This document shows, piece by piece, positions 54,223 to 63,040 of a DNA stretch of 64,000 nt (its first letter is position 1; each line of letters starts with the position of its first letter). The notes below the pieces were generated by a model that made no database searches, had not been told where the DNA came from, and saw only the letters and a list, made by a program, of their open reading frames with translations. The DNA lies in the NCBI RefSeq assembly GCF_003287955.1, contig NZ_QMKP01000011.1:62001-126000 (forward strand), in the 5' to 3' direction. This DNA comes from Arthrobacter sp. AQ5-06 (GTDB lineage: Bacteria > Actinomycetota > Actinomycetes > Actinomycetales > Micrococcaceae). Made by a program: the position numbers and the translations under genes.

Positions 54223-55536
54223 TCAGGCGGTTTCGAGGCCCCGGTGGTCCACGGGGCACTCCGCTTGCGCTGCGGTGGCCGGCTGCTCCACGGTGATGCC
54301 GTAGAGGGTTTCGAGCGCCGACACGTAGTCGTCCTGCTGGCCGTTGGCGGCGAGCTCACGGGCACGGACAGTGGGCACATGCAGCAGCTGCTTGACCATC
54401 CGGCGGAGGGCGAACTCCACTTCCTCGGCGGCGGCCGTGCAACCGTGGCGGGCACGGACGCGCTCCATCTCCGCGTCCAGGACGTTCATGGTGTGCCGGC
54501 GGAGCGCCACAATGGCGGAATCCACCGAGCGGGCTTCCCGTTCCTGTTCGAAGGCCTGGGCCGCGCCGGACACAATGCCACTGGCCTGGGTGAGGGACTC
54601 GGCCTGTTCCTGGGGTGCCGCCAAACGCACGGACTCCAGCGTGAGCAGCTCGACGCCGTCGAGCTGTCCGACTTCCGGGTCAAAATCGTGGGTGAGGGCG
54701 AGGTCAATCGCGATCAGCGGCTGGGGAGAGTCCGCGCGGATCCCGGCAAGTTCGCCGGCCTCGACCCGGGTGTCGGAACCGCTGCAGCCGATCATGACGT
54801 CGGCCGCCGCCACGGCTACCGGCAGGGAATCGCTGTCCAGCGATGTTCCGCCGCGCGTGGCGACGAACGCTTCGGCGCGTCCCGAGGAGGAGAACACGGA
54901 GATGTCGGTGCAGCCCCTTTCGCGGAGCAGCGCCATAGTGGCGCCGGCGTAGGCGCCGGTGCCGAACACCACGACCTTCTTCGCTGACCAGTCGGGGCTC
55001 TCGGAAAGATCGGTGGCAAGATCCAGTGCTACTGAGACGATGGACAGGCCCCGGGAACCGAGTGCGGTCTGCGCCCCGACATCCTTGGCCGTCTTGGACG
55101 CGGCCTGGAAGAGGCGGACCAGGCCGGAGCTGGCCGTACCCTCGTGCTGGGCAGTGATGAGTGCGCGGCGGACCTGGCCGGCAATTTCACGTTCACCCAC
55201 CACGGCGGAGTCCAGTCCGGCGCTGACGGCGAAAAGGTGCTGGCTGACTTCCGGGCCGGTGCGGGTGCTGAAGGAGCGGGACACGAGCTGTTCGTTGAGT
55301 CCGCTGAGGCCGCTGATCTCGGACACGAGAGCCGCCCGGGCAGCCTCAACATCGTCCGCGTGGGGCGCTTCGCCGTAGATTTCGTAGCGGTTGCAGGTGG
55401 CAAGCACCACCGCGCCCGTCACTGCCGGCGATCCGGAGAGTGCGGACGTAGCGATCCCGGAAGCACCATTGCTCAGTTGAGCAACGGTCTCAAGGTCGAT
55501 GTCGGCGTGTGTAGCCACCAATGAAAAAAGAACCAC
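54223..55536 (-). CDS. hemA: Glutamyl-tRNA reductase
   Basis: 437 residues. The catalytic cysteine is in [14 protein letters not shown] (about residue 48). The NADPH domain has [19 protein letters not shown] and SSSGRAEAF; the dimerisation helices follow ([36 protein letters not shown]). It reduces glutamyl-tRNA to glutamate-1-semialdehyde, the first committed step of tetrapyrrole synthesis. It is divergent from hemE and the rest of the heme set with about 160 bases between starts, so both directions may share control. Confidence 0.95.
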   Translation of the reverse strand: MVLFSLVATHADIDLETVAQLSNGASGIATSALSGSPAVTGAVVLATCNRYEIYGEAPHADDVEAARAALVSEISGLSGLNEQLVSRSFSTRTGPEVSQHLFAVSAGLDSAVVGEREIAGQVRRALITAQHEGTASSGLVRLFQAASKTAKDVGAQTALGSRGLSIVSVALDLATDLSESPDWSAKKVVVFGTGAYAGATMALLRERGCTDISVFSSSGRAEAFVATRGGTSLDSDSLPVAVAAADVMIGCSGSDTRVEAGELAGIRADSPQPLIAIDLALTHDFDPEVGQLDGVELLTLESVRLAAPQEQAESLTQASGIVSGAAQAFEQEREARSVDSAIVALRRHTMNVLDAEMERVRARHGCTAAAEEVEFALRRMVKQLLHVPTVRARELAANGQQDDYVSALETLYGITVEQPATAAQAECPVDHRGLETA

Positions 55537-55694
55537 AGCAGATCAATCATAGCTTTTTCGCAGCCCGGTAGAACAACCCGCCAAACGGCCACGGGCGGTG
55601 GAGGGCCGTGATTCCTGCCACGGTGCGTCCCGGGCGGCTGCAGGTGACAGGCTGTCGTTATCTTTTAGGGCCGATTTTGGGCACAATCAAAGGC

Positions 55695-56801
55695 ATGACT
55701 TCCAGCTCCGCCGTGTCCCATGCCGTGTCTGCTGCCGGTGCCCTTGCTGCCGGCCATCCGCTGATGGATGGCCGCACCGCAGATTCGCCCCTCATCACCG
55801 CTTACCGTGGCGGCAAGCCGTCGCGGCGGCCGGTGTGGTTCATGCGGCAGGCCGGCCGCTCCCTGCCGGAATACCTGAAGGTGCGCGAAGGCGTGGCCAT
55901 GCTCGATTCCTGCCTGCGGCCGGAGTTGGCGGCCGAAATCACGCTGCAGCCCGTCCGGCGCCATGACGTGGACGCTGCCATTTTCTTCTCCGACATCGTC
56001 ATTCCGCTGAAGCTCGCCGGCGTTGGCGTGGACATTGTGCCGGGTGTGGGCCCGGTGCTGGACAAGCCGGTGCGCACGGCTGCTGACGTTGCCGCCCTGC
56101 CGCAGCTGACCTGGGAAGCGCTGGAACCGATCCGCGAAGCCGTGCGGCTGACCGTCGCCGAGCTGGGCAAAACCCCGCTGATCGGCTTTGCCGGTGCCCC
56201 GTTCACCCTTGCCGCCTACATGGTGGAGGGCAAACCCTCCCGTGACCACCTGGGCCCGCGCACCATGATGCACGCGGACCCCGAAACCTGGACAGCTCTG
56301 GCCAACTGGGCCGCTGACGCCTCGGGGATGTTCCTCCGAGCCCAGCTGGAAGCCGGCGCCTCCGCCGGACAGCTGTTTGACTCCTGGGCGGGATCGCTTG
56401 GCCTGGCCGACTACACCAAGTTCGTGGCACCGGCTTCGGCCCGGGCGCTGGACCACGTCCGCCACCTCGGCGCACCGCTGATCCATTTCGGTACCGGAAC
56501 CTCCGAACTCCTTGTTGCTATGCGCGACGTCGGCGTGGACGTGGTGGGCGTGGACTACCGTCTTCCCCTGGATGAGGCCAACCGGCGCCTGGGCGGAAAG
56601 GTGCCGCTCCAAGGCAACATCGACCCCGCGTTGCTGTCCGCGCCCTGGGAAGTGCTCGAAGCCCATGTGCGTGCTGTCATTGCGGCCGGCGCCTCTGCGC
56701 CCGGCCACGTGCTCAACCTCGGTCACGGGGTGCCGCCGGAAACCGACCCCACAGTCCTGACCCGCGTTGTAGAACTCGTCCACTCCATTTCCCCGGAGTA
56801 G
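55695..56801 (+). CDS. hemE: Uroporphyrinogen decarboxylase
   Basis: 368 residues from ATG 55695 (MTSSSAVSHAVSA); the frame reaches back to 55608 through the leader. FMRQAGRSLPEY holds the substrate-binding Arg pair, followed by AAIFFSDIVIPLKLAGVGVDI and IGFAGAPFTLAAYMVEGKPS, all UroD signatures. It decarboxylates uroporphyrinogen III to coproporphyrinogen III, the branch point substrate for the route encoded downstream. It is the first of eight closely packed genes. Confidence 0.96.
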   Translation: MTSSSAVSHAVSAAGALAAGHPLMDGRTADSPLITAYRGGKPSRRPVWFMRQAGRSLPEYLKVREGVAMLDSCLRPELAAEITLQPVRRHDVDAAIFFSDIVIPLKLAGVGVDIVPGVGPVLDKPVRTAADVAALPQLTWEALEPIREAVRLTVAELGKTPLIGFAGAPFTLAAYMVEGKPSRDHLGPRTMMHADPETWTALANWAADASGMFLRAQLEAGASAGQLFDSWAGSLGLADYTKFVAPASARALDHVRHLGAPLIHFGTGTSELLVAMRDVGVDVVGVDYRLPLDEANRRLGGKVPLQGNIDPALLSAPWEVLEAHVRAVIAAGASAPGHVLNLGHGVPPETDPTVLTRVVELVHSISPE

Positions 56802-56805
56802 GACC

Positions 56806-58248
56806 GTGGGCAGCTCCCTGACACCGGCCCAGGCCGCCCTCGTCCTGGGCGGCGGCATCTCCGGCCTGCTGGCCGCACGGGAGCTGGCGGCTGCCGGACA
56901 CGCAGTGACCGTCCTGGAAGCCACAGCATCCTGGGGCGGCTGCGTGGGCAGCCATGTGGTGGCCGGCCTCACCCTGGACAGCGGAGCAGAGTCCTTTGCC
57001 ACACGCTCCTCCGCCGTGGCTGACCTTGCTGCTGAACTGGGACTCGGCGGCAACGTTGTGGTGCCCCGCCCGGGCGGGGCCTGGGTGCAGCTTCCGGACG
57101 GCCCGCGCGAACTGCCCAAGACGGGAGTCCTGGGCATTCCCGCCAACCCTTGGGACCCGGAGGTCAGGCGGTCATTGGGATTTGTGGGCTCGCTCCGGGC
57201 GTCCTTGGATAAGTACCTGCCGGCGTCGATCGGTGCGTCTGCGGATGTCACGAGCGTCGCTGCCCTGGTGCGTGCCCGGATGGGCCGCCGCGTTTTGGAG
57301 CGCCTCGTGGCCCCGGTGGTGGGCGGCGTGCACTCCGCGGACCCCGGTCTCCTGGACGTGGACATGGTGGCCCCCGGCCTCCGGGCCGGAATCCGTGAGC
57401 ACGGTTCCCTCGCCGCCGCGGTGGCCGCCCAGCGGCGCGGCTCCGCCCAGCCGACCGTCGCGAAGGCGGGTTCCGCCGTCGCCGGCCTGGAAGGCGGGAT
57501 GCACACCCTGGTGGTGGCCCTGCTCAGCGATCTCCGCAGCCGCGGGGTCACTCTGATGAGTGGAACAGCCGCGGACGCCGTCGAACGGACGGCGGACGGG
57601 TGGCGGGTCACCGCCGGTGACACAACGTACGACGGCGGCCTGCTGGTGGTGGCACTGCCCGGCCCGGCAGCCGTGGGGCTGCTTCAGGAGGCCGTACCCG
57701 CCCTCTCCGGCAGGAGCCCGGAAAGCGGGCCGGACGTCCGGCTCGTCACCCTGGTGGTGGACGTGCCGGAACTTGACCGCCGGCCGCGGGGCACCGGGAT
57801 CCTGGTATCCCCCCAGACACCGGGTATCCAGGCAAAAGCCCTTACGCATGCAACCGCGAAGTGGGATTGGCTGGGCGCTGCGGCAGGTCCCGGGACACAC
57901 GTGCTGCGGCTCTCCTACGGCCGCCTGGACGCCTCGGAAACCGCGACCTCGGAAACCAGCGGTTCCGCCCCAGCCCTCGACACGGAACTCCTGGCTGCTG
58001 CCTTGCATGACGCTTCGGCCCTGTTGGACGTCCCGGTGCAGGGGACCGACGTTGTCGGCTGGGATGTTGTCAGGTGGCAAGGGGCCTTGCCGTTCGCGGC
58101 CGTGGGACACAAAGCCCGGGTGGCTGAGGTCAGGAAGTTCTGTGCGGCAGAGGTCGGCCTCGGCATTGTGGGCGGGTGGGTGGCAGGCAACGGACTCGCC
58201 GCCGTGGTGGCCGATACGCGAAAAGAAATTCGCAGCCTGCTCAGCTGA
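56806..58248 (+). CDS. hemY: Coproporphyrinogen III oxidase, HemY/CgoX type
   Basis: 480 residues from GTG, four bases after the hemE stop. The FAD loop is ALVLGGGISGLLAARELAAAGHAVTVLEA. SGAESFATR and APVVGGVHSADP are typical of HemY oxidases, with VAGLEGGMHTLV in the middle. In organisms with HemQ this enzyme oxidises coproporphyrinogen III to coproporphyrin III with oxygen, ahead of iron insertion. It was long annotated as protoporphyrinogen oxidase (hemG). It is probably peripheral to the membrane. Confidence 0.92.
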   Translation: MGSSLTPAQAALVLGGGISGLLAARELAAAGHAVTVLEATASWGGCVGSHVVAGLTLDSGAESFATRSSAVADLAAELGLGGNVVVPRPGGAWVQLPDGPRELPKTGVLGIPANPWDPEVRRSLGFVGSLRASLDKYLPASIGASADVTSVAALVRARMGRRVLERLVAPVVGGVHSADPGLLDVDMVAPGLRAGIREHGSLAAAVAAQRRGSAQPTVAKAGSAVAGLEGGMHTLVVALLSDLRSRGVTLMSGTAADAVERTADGWRVTAGDTTYDGGLLVVALPGPAAVGLLQEAVPALSGRSPESGPDVRLVTLVVDVPELDRRPRGTGILVSPQTPGIQAKALTHATAKWDWLGAAAGPGTHVLRLSYGRLDASETATSETSGSAPALDTELLAAALHDASALLDVPVQGTDVVGWDVVRWQGALPFAAVGHKARVAEVRKFCAAEVGLGIVGGWVAGNGLAAVVADTRKEIRSLLS

Positions 58249-58343
58249 CCATCGCCCCTGTTCAGTGGAATATGGGCCTTGAAGGGACCACTCCGGGGTG
58301 CGGTTTCCGGTTTTCAATCCACCCCCTGATGTGGCTAGGGTCG

Positions 58344-59114
58344 ATGACTATGGTTATCTACAGGTCCGAATTTTCCCGTTCCCGGACCAGTATCCATGGG
58401 GGACTCCGGCGTGGCGCTGCAGCGGCTGCCGTCGGAGCGGTACTGGTCCTGTCTGCCGGCGTGCCGGCATCCCAGGCGGCTGATGGCAGCACTGATCCCA
58501 CCGTGTCCGCCGAGGTTGCAGCCGACGGGGACCTCGACGGGGTCAATGGCCTGCTGCAGGGACTCGTGGGCGGTTCCGGCGGACGTTCCACAGCCTCACC
58601 CGAACCGACTCCCGCGCCCTCAAGCTCTTCCACTCCGACGGTCACGGCTACACCGTCTCCAGCCCCTACATCCACGGCGCCCACCTCGTCCGAGCCGACG
58701 TCGTCCGAGCCGACGTCTGCCAGCCCAGCGCCGCAGGGCACAACTCCGCAGGGTACTGCGCCCCAGAGCCCCGGGTCGCCGTCGAGCGCTCCGGCGCCGC
58801 TCAGCACGTCCCGTGATGCCGGTTCGCCGGCAGGAACGCAGCCGAACGGCCACCCCGGTGCGCCTGCCGACGGGACGCAGGATGCCGGGCAGGAAGCCGA
58901 TCCTGCTGCGGACCAGCCCGCGCAGGATGCCCACAACGCCACCCCTGTCTCGAACCCAAAGCGCCCCGGTAACGCGCCCGCCAGCCGGGAGGACATGGCG
59001 TCGGCCACGGAGGCAGCCGCGGCGACCGAACCTGCAAAGGTCTGGCTTGGGGTGGGACTGGTGGGGTCCGCCGGAGCTGCAGGACTCCTTTTTGCCCGGA
59101 TCCGCCGGATCTGA
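58344..59114 (+). CDS. Secreted Pro/Ser/Thr-rich protein with C-terminal membrane anchor
   Basis: About 256 residues from ATG 58344 (ATG 58350 is also possible). An N-terminal signal region (RRGAAAAAVGAVLVLSAGVPASQA) is followed by a short segment and a long stretch of Ser/Thr/Pro/Ala repeats, including tandem PTSSE units and APQGT repeats. A final hydrophobic helix VWLGVGLVGSAGAAGLLF ends in basic residues (ARIRRI). No LPxTG motif is seen. It resembles a wall-spanning stalk anchored in the membrane. It sits between hemY and hemQ, in the middle of the heme genes. Confidence 0.78.
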   Translation: MTMVIYRSEFSRSRTSIHGGLRRGAAAAAVGAVLVLSAGVPASQAADGSTDPTVSAEVAADGDLDGVNGLLQGLVGGSGGRSTASPEPTPAPSSSSTPTVTATPSPAPTSTAPTSSEPTSSEPTSASPAPQGTTPQGTAPQSPGSPSSAPAPLSTSRDAGSPAGTQPNGHPGAPADGTQDAGQEADPAADQPAQDAHNATPVSNPKRPGNAPASREDMASATEAAAATEPAKVWLGVGLVGSAGAAGLLFARIRRI

Positions 59115-59234
59115 CCTCGGTGCCGAATCGGCTCAAGGCCTACACTGCGCCGAACCTGTGACATTAATCACTTCTACGTCTTGTAGAAGTCGCTGGTTTC
59201 GACTTGGCGGTATGGAAGGGGCAAACTGGTAACC

Positions 59235-59936
59235 ATGAGCCACACTTCTGCCGAATCTGTCACTAAAACCGAAGAATCAGCCGAGCAGTTCTTCACTCTC
59301 TGGACTGTTTTCAAGCGGTCTGAGGAGCTGGTGCGCAGCGCTGACGCTGCCGACGATTTCGATGCCCTGCTGGTCCGCATGGCCGAGGCGGGCGTGACGC
59401 ACCGCGGCAGCTACGACGTCTCCGCTATGCGCGCCGACGCCGATGTGATGGTGTGGCTCCACGGCCCGAAGCCCGAAGCGCTGCAGCAGGCCATCCGCGA
59501 CATCCGCCGCAGCACGCTTTTCGCCGGAACCGAGATTGTCTGGTCCGCCATGGGCGTCCACCGGGAAGCCGAGTTCGCCAAGAACCACACACCTGCATAC
59601 TCGCGTGGTGTGGCCCCGGCCGAGTGGCTCTGCGTCTACCCGTTCGTGCGCTCCTATGAGTGGTATATCCTGCCGGACGAAGAACGCGGCAAGATGCTGC
59701 GCGACCACGGCATGCTGGGCCGGGAGTTCCCGCAGGTCATCTCCAACACGGTATCCTCCTTTGCCCTGGGCGACTGGGAGTGGATCCTGGGACTGGAAGC
59801 CCCCGAGCTGGTGGACCTCGTGGACCTGATGCGCCACCTCCGCGCCACCGAGGCCCGCAACCACGTACGGGAGGAAATCCCGTTTTACACCGGCCGCCGC
59901 ATCACCGCAGCAGAGGTCGCTGAGGTCCTCGCATGA
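59235..59936 (+). CDS. hemQ: Coproheme decarboxylase HemQ/ChdC
   Basis: 233 residues, chlorite-dismutase-like fold. FFTLWTVFKRSEE and VMVWLHGPKPEALQ are in the N-terminal half; PFVRSYEWYILPDEER carries the reactive Tyr of actinobacterial ChdC, and MLRDHGMLGREFP the heme-ligand His. It converts iron-coproporphyrin III (coproheme) to heme b using peroxide. Its presence makes the pathway coproporphyrin-dependent. Its stop overlaps hemH (ATGA). Confidence 0.95.
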   Translation: MSHTSAESVTKTEESAEQFFTLWTVFKRSEELVRSADAADDFDALLVRMAEAGVTHRGSYDVSAMRADADVMVWLHGPKPEALQQAIRDIRRSTLFAGTEIVWSAMGVHREAEFAKNHTPAYSRGVAPAEWLCVYPFVRSYEWYILPDEERGKMLRDHGMLGREFPQVISNTVSSFALGDWEWILGLEAPELVDLVDLMRHLRATEARNHVREEIPFYTGRRITAAEVAEVLA

Positions 59937-61198
59937 CCCAGCCCGAGCCCGCGGCGGGCACCGTGCACACCGGAATCAACCCGGCCACCGAAGCCGGCCG
60001 GATGGCGCCCAAGAACTATGACGGCGTCCTGCTGGCCTCCTTTGGCGGACCCGAGGGCCAGGACGACGTTATCCCGTTCCTGCGCAATGTCACCCGCGGC
60101 CGCGGGATCCCGGACGAGCGGCTCGAAGAGGTTTCCCACCACTACCGTGCCAACGGCGGCATCAGCCCCATCAACCGGCAAAACCGGGAGCTCAAGACTG
60201 CCCTGGAAGCGGAGCTCACCGCCCGCGGCATTGAGCTCCCGGTGCTGTGGGGAAACCGCAACTGGGACCCCTACATTCCGCAGACCCTGCAGGACGCGTA
60301 CGACGCCGGCCACCGCAAACTGCTGATGGTGACCACGAGTGCCTACTCCTGTTACTCCAGCTGCCGCCAGTACCGCGAGGACATCGGCATCGCCCTGACG
60401 GAGACAGGGCTGGACGGCCTGCTTGAGGTGGACAAGGTCCGCCAGTACTTCGACCACCCCGGCTTTGTCGAGCCCTTCATTGAAGGCACCGCCGCCGGGC
60501 TCGCGGACGTGCGGGCGCAGCTCACTGCCGCCGGCACCCCAGACGCCCCCGTGCACATCCTTTTTGCCACCCACTCCATCCCCACCCGGGATGCCGAGGC
60601 CGCCGGACGGTCCGGGGACGAGCCGCGCGAGTTCGCGGAAGGTTCCGCGTACGTGGCCCAGCACCTGGCCACCGGCGCAGCTGTCATCAGCCGTGTGGAG
60701 GCCGAATCCGGCCTGACCGCACCCTGGTCCCTGGTCTACCAATCCCGCTCGGGCGCGCCCCACGTGCCATGGCTGGAACCGGACATCAACGACGCCATCG
60801 CCGACCTGGCGGGCCAGGGCATCAAAGGCATCGTCATCGTCCCGCTGGGCTTCGTCAGCGACCACATGGAAGTTGTCTGGGACCTGGACACCGAAGCACT
60901 GGAGACCTGCCGCAACCTTGGGCTGGCCGCCACGCGTGTACCCACCCCGGGCACCCACCGGAAGTTTGTGAACGGCTTGGTGGACCTCATCGCCGAACGG
61001 ACGCTCGCCAACAACATCAGCGATCGGCCCGCCGTGACCGGATTGGGCCCCTGGTACGACGTCTGCCGGCCGGGATGCTGCGCTAATTTCCGCGGCGAGA
61101 AGCCCACCATCGCCGGAGCCGACACCACCGTCGGCACCGGTCACGACGCATATCCGGCAGCGTCCGCGGGCGCTGCCGGGGGAGAAGGATCCCTATGA
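59933..61198 (+). CDS. hemH: Coproporphyrin ferrochelatase (HemH/CpfC)
   Basis: 421 residues. Key segments: LLASFGGPEGQDDV, CYSSCRQYREDI, ATHSIPTRD (the metal-site His) and PLGFVSDHMEVVWDLD (Glu). A cysteine group near the C-terminus (DVCRPGCCANF), with an earlier Cys pair in SCYSSCRQ-type context, is where actinobacterial ferrochelatases bind a 2Fe-2S cluster. It inserts iron into coproporphyrin III. A short Gly/Ala-rich tail follows. It overlaps both hemQ and hemC by 4 bases. Confidence 0.95.
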   Translation: MTQPEPAAGTVHTGINPATEAGRMAPKNYDGVLLASFGGPEGQDDVIPFLRNVTRGRGIPDERLEEVSHHYRANGGISPINRQNRELKTALEAELTARGIELPVLWGNRNWDPYIPQTLQDAYDAGHRKLLMVTTSAYSCYSSCRQYREDIGIALTETGLDGLLEVDKVRQYFDHPGFVEPFIEGTAAGLADVRAQLTAAGTPDAPVHILFATHSIPTRDAEAAGRSGDEPREFAEGSAYVAQHLATGAAVISRVEAESGLTAPWSLVYQSRSGAPHVPWLEPDINDAIADLAGQGIKGIVIVPLGFVSDHMEVVWDLDTEALETCRNLGLAATRVPTPGTHRKFVNGLVDLIAERTLANNISDRPAVTGLGPWYDVCRPGCCANFRGEKPTIAGADTTVGTGHDAYPAASAGAAGGEGSL

Positions 61199-62178
61199 CC
61201 GTACGGATCGGCACCAGGGCCAGCAAGCTCGCCCTGACCCAGACCCAGCAGACGGCGGACCAGCTGGCCGCCGTCGGAGGCTTCCCCGTGGAGCTGGTGC
61301 ACATCACCACCGAGGGCGACGTCAAGACAGGATCACTGTCCCAGATGGGTGGCACCGGGGTGTTTGTCGCCGCCCTGCGCGATGCCCTGCTGCAGGACAC
61401 CTGCGATGTCGCTGTGCACTCGCTCAAGGACCTCCCCACGGGCGCCGCACTGGGCCTCACCATCGCGGCGACGCCCAAGCGTGTCGACGTGCGGGATGTC
61501 CTGTGCGCACGCGACGGCCTCAAACTGGCTGATCTGCCGCACGGCGCCAAAGTGGGCACCGGCTCGCCGCGCCGCGCTGCCCAGCTGCGTGCCGCCCGCC
61601 CCGACCTGGACGTGCAGGACATCCGCGGCAATGTTGATACCCGCCTGGGCCGCGTGCCCGGCCTGCCCGGCAACGCAGCCGGCACACCAGGCGACCTCGA
61701 CGCCGTCGTACTGGCCGCCGCCGGCCTGGAACGCATCGGCCGCCTGGACGCCGTCAGCGAATTCTTCGAGACGGATGTGATGCTGCCCGCGCCCGGACAG
61801 GGTGCGCTGGCCATCGAATGCAGGACGGCTGACGCCCCGCGCAAGGCCGGTTCCACCGAAGGTTCGCAAGGTGTGCTGGCGCAGGCCCTGGCCGCGCTCA
61901 ACGATGAGGACACCCGCCTTGCCGTGACCGCCGAGCGTGCCGTGCTGGCCCGCCTCGAGGCCGGCTGCGCCGCCCCGGTGGGTGCCTTCGCCTACCGTAA
62001 GGGCAGCATCCTGTACCTCGAGGCTGCTGTATGCGCCGTGGACGGCACCAGGACGGTGCGCGAAAAGAAGGCAACAGACGGCCTCACTGAAGTCGGTGCC
62101 ACGCTGCTCGGCATCGAGGTGGCCGAGCTCCTGCTCGCTGCCGGCGCCGCAGAGATCGCGGACCTTGCCGCATCCTGA
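61195..62178 (+). CDS. hemC: Porphobilinogen deaminase (hydroxymethylbilane synthase)
   Basis: 327 residues. RIGTRASKLALTQTQQ is the standard N-terminus. HSLKDLPTGAALGL, GTGSPRRAAQLRAARPDL and DIRGNVDTRLGR form the active site, and LEAGCAAPVGAFA carries the Cys that binds the dipyrromethane cofactor. It polymerises four porphobilinogens into hydroxymethylbilane. It overlaps hemH by 4 bases and hemD by about 14. Confidence 0.96.
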   Translation: MTVRIGTRASKLALTQTQQTADQLAAVGGFPVELVHITTEGDVKTGSLSQMGGTGVFVAALRDALLQDTCDVAVHSLKDLPTGAALGLTIAATPKRVDVRDVLCARDGLKLADLPHGAKVGTGSPRRAAQLRAARPDLDVQDIRGNVDTRLGRVPGLPGNAAGTPGDLDAVVLAAAGLERIGRLDAVSEFFETDVMLPAPGQGALAIECRTADAPRKAGSTEGSQGVLAQALAALNDEDTRLAVTAERAVLARLEAGCAAPVGAFAYRKGSILYLEAAVCAVDGTRTVREKKATDGLTEVGATLLGIEVAELLLAAGAAEIADLAAS

Positions 62179-63040
62179 TGCACCGGCAGGCACCCTCGGC
62201 GGCCGGCGCGTCCTGATCACCCGGAGCGTCGACCGTGCCGGGCCGCTGGCCGCGCTGCTTGGCAGCCTGGGGGCCGAACCGCTGGTCCTGCCGCTCATCG
62301 ACTTTGAACGAGCCGCGGACCAGCCGGCTCTGGATGCCGCCCTGGATGCCCTGGCGGCCGGCGGCTTCGACTGGCTGGTGGTCAGCAGCATCACCACGGT
62401 GCGCATGCTCGTGGAAAAGGCGGCCGAACGCGGGACCACGCCCGCTGCACTGGTGCCGGCGGGAACGCGGGTGGCCACGATCGGACCGTCCTCCCGGTGG
62501 ATCCTCGAGGCCGCCGGCATCCCCGTGGCGCTCGCCCCGGTGGACATCCAGTCCGCCGAAGGGCTCGTGGACCTGTGGACCGCCGCCCCGGAGCACGTGC
62601 TGTTACCACAGGCAGACATCGCTGGACCTGCCCTGCGTGATGGTCTGGCGGCCAAAGGGGCCGACGTCACGCCTGTTGTGGCCTACCATACCGTGGATTA
62701 CCCGGCCCGGCCGGAACTCCGCCTGGAGGCGGAACTGCCGTCCGCCGTCGGGCTCTCCCACCATGGCTCTCCCCGTGAGCTCAGTCAGTTGCAGACCCGC
62801 AGGGAGCTCGACGCCGGGACGCTCGACGCCGTCGTCGCCGTCTCACCCAGCGCTGCCCGCCGCATCGCCGCGACCCTCCTGCCGCTGGGCCGCTGCCGGT
62901 TCATCGCCATCGGACGCCCGACGGCGGCAGAAGCTGCCGCCCTCGGCATCCCGGTGGCCGCCACCGCCCAAGTCCCCACCCCGGACGGCATAGTGGCCGC
63001 GCTGGGCACCGTATTCGCCAACGAAAGGAACACCGTATGA
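62165..63040 (+). CDS. hemD: Uroporphyrinogen-III synthase
   Basis: 291 residues if TTG 62165 is the start, inside the hemC end; the frame is open far upstream (61937), but that part is hemC in another frame. [21 protein letters not shown] opens the first domain; [17 protein letters not shown] and [16 protein letters not shown] follow; [17 protein letters not shown] and [17 protein letters not shown] are second-domain HemD features. It cyclises hydroxymethylbilane with inversion of ring D. The unusual start suggests translational coupling to hemC. It overlaps hemB by ATGA. Confidence 0.88.
   Translation: MPHPDAPAGTLGGRRVLITRSVDRAGPLAALLGSLGAEPLVLPLIDFERAADQPALDAALDALAAGGFDWLVVSSITTVRMLVEKAAERGTTPAALVPAGTRVATIGPSSRWILEAAGIPVALAPVDIQSAEGLVDLWTAAPEHVLLPQADIAGPALRDGLAAKGADVTPVVAYHTVDYPARPELRLEAELPSAVGLSHHGSPRELSQLQTRRELDAGTLDAVVAVSPSAARRIAATLLPLGRCRFIAIGRPTAAEAAALGIPVAATAQVPTPDGIVAALGTVFANERNTV

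Noticed and set aside
55665-57623. 652-codon minus-strand open frame
   Set aside because: Antisense to hemE and hemY, which have full motif sets; composition is low-complexity Arg/Pro/Ser/Ala.
59885-61144. 419-codon minus-strand open frame
   Set aside because: Mirror of hemH.
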